A stretch of 64,000 bases of DNA, from contig NZ_CP095413.1 of assembly GCF_023016285.1 (NCBI RefSeq), forward strand, positions 3,551,001 through 3,615,000, written 5' to 3'. This document shows, piece after piece, positions 63,607-64,000 of the stretch (position 1 is its first letter; each line of letters begins with the position of its first letter). Made by a program: the position numbers and the translations under genes. Under the pieces are notes generated by a model. That model had not been told where the DNA came from. It did no database searches and saw only the letters and a list, made by a program, of their open reading frames with translations. This DNA comes from Muricauda sp. SCSIO 64092 (GTDB lineage Bacteria; Bacteroidota; Bacteroidia; Flavobacteriales; Flavobacteriaceae).

Positions 63607-64000
63607 ATGCGTACCTATATAGATTGTACCGATTTTGGGCAACTTCAAAAAATGTTGGTCGACCTTAAGAAGTCCTATGGTGAGGCCAGGGCATTGCAGG
63701 ACGGATTGTCCAAGAATATCATTAAAGAATACTTTGCAGGAAACATAGTGATTCTGGAAAAACAGCTGTTGACCTCCATGGAAATCATTAACGCCTTGGA
63801 TGAAGGGTGTTTGAAGCGAATGGACGAAGAGGTAAAAATCCGCTATCGGACAACTACTCCATTGAAACGCTTGGAATTGGATGCACAGGGATTACTCGAT
63901 TATGTGGAGGAAGGTAACTCAATTTCCAAATCCCTGCCTTTAAGGGGCCTTCTCCCAAAAAGAATAAAACAAAGACTTTACATTACCCGTAAAGTAAAGG
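63607..64000 (+). CDS. protein of unknown function, N-terminal part (cut by window edge)
   Basis: An open frame of 131 codons from the ATG at 63607 runs off the window. It is charged and helical with coiled-coil character (MRTYIDCTDFGQLQKMLVDL, KKSYGEARALQDGLSKNIIK, RLELDAQGLLDYVEEGNSIS), with no signal peptide or membrane segment in the visible part. No family is recognised. The length of uninterrupted frame and the codon choice support a real gene, probably cytoplasmic. Confidence 0.6.
   Translation, partial: MRTYIDCTDFGQLQKMLVDLKKSYGEARALQDGLSKNIIKEYFAGNIVILEKQLLTSMEIINALDEGCLKRMDEEVKIRYRTTTPLKRLELDAQGLLDYVEEGNSISKSLPLRGLLPKRIKQRLYITRKVK

Overview
The window reads as a chromosomal segment of a marine-type Flavobacteriaceae bacterium (phylum Bacteroidota). 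The evidence is SusC/SusD and TonB-Xanthomonas/Caulobacter-type receptors, LytS/LytTR two-component pairs, an ECF sigma/FecR pair, PorP/SprF-like proteins and both kinds of type IX secretion (T9SS) C-terminal sorting domain. The genus cannot be fixed from the sequence alone.

Layout. 1-3.7 kb: a LytTR response regulator (cut by the window edge) and its LytS-type kinase, an exonuclease/GIY-YIG fusion nuclease, and a secreted protein of unknown role. 3.9-15.6 kb: an uptake locus with an ECF sigma factor (minus strand) divergent from its FecR anti-sigma factor, followed by SusC, SusD, two lipoproteins (one with four IPT/TIG repeats) and a Calx-beta/alpha-beta-hydrolase lipoprotein. No obvious CAZyme names its substrate. 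15.8-17.6 kb: the tail of a decayed M20 peptidase gene, then aspartase (aspA).

17.7-41.6 kb is a polygalacturonate/galacturonate utilisation locus. The minus-strand operon lacI-uxaC-uxaB faces a plus-strand operon: TonB receptor, beta-helix lipoprotein, enolase-superfamily protein, GH28, an alpha/alpha-barrel lipoprotein and an exo-type GH28. Further on are uxaA (minus) and, divergently, kdgK-kdgA plus a TRAP transporter dctPQM. The logic is outer-membrane import of oligogalacturonides, periplasmic trimming by two GH28 enzymes, inner-membrane uptake by the TRAP system, then galacturonate to tagaturonate (UxaC), altronate (UxaB), KDG (UxaA), KDPG (KdgK), and pyruvate plus glyceraldehyde-3-phosphate (KdgA). 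Three palindromes with the core AATCGATTG lie in the lacI/receptor and uxaA/kdgK divergent regions and tie the cluster into one LacI-type regulon. Beside uxaA are collapsed remnants of uxuA (mannonate dehydratase) and an SDR oxidoreductase, and after the exo-GH28 is the C-terminal scrap of what looks like a GH2 glycosidase. The glucuronate branch therefore seems to have been lost while the galacturonate branch was kept. Embedded in the locus is a four-gene operon of LytTR regulator, NTF2-like protein, DOMON protein and LytS kinase.

41.9-64 kb: a multi-membrane-span protein with a patatin-like catalytic domain, then two tandem related operons. Each has a ~450 bp homologous leader, a giant T9SS surface protein with DUF285 (BspA-like) repeats, and a PorP/SprF partner. 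Copy A ends in a type A sorting domain, has four near-identical DUF5011 repeats and carries an extra FN3 lipoprotein. Copy B ends in a type B (gliding/CHU_C-like) domain and has twelve HYR-like repeats that alternate strictly between two cysteine patterns. A small secreted protein, a TPR sensor kinase and a NarL/LuxR-type regulator follow. A direct repeat of ACTTATT at 20-bp spacing precedes both giant genes and the small protein, and may be the regulator's target. No rRNA, tRNA, CRISPR array, insertion sequence or phage gene was recognised.
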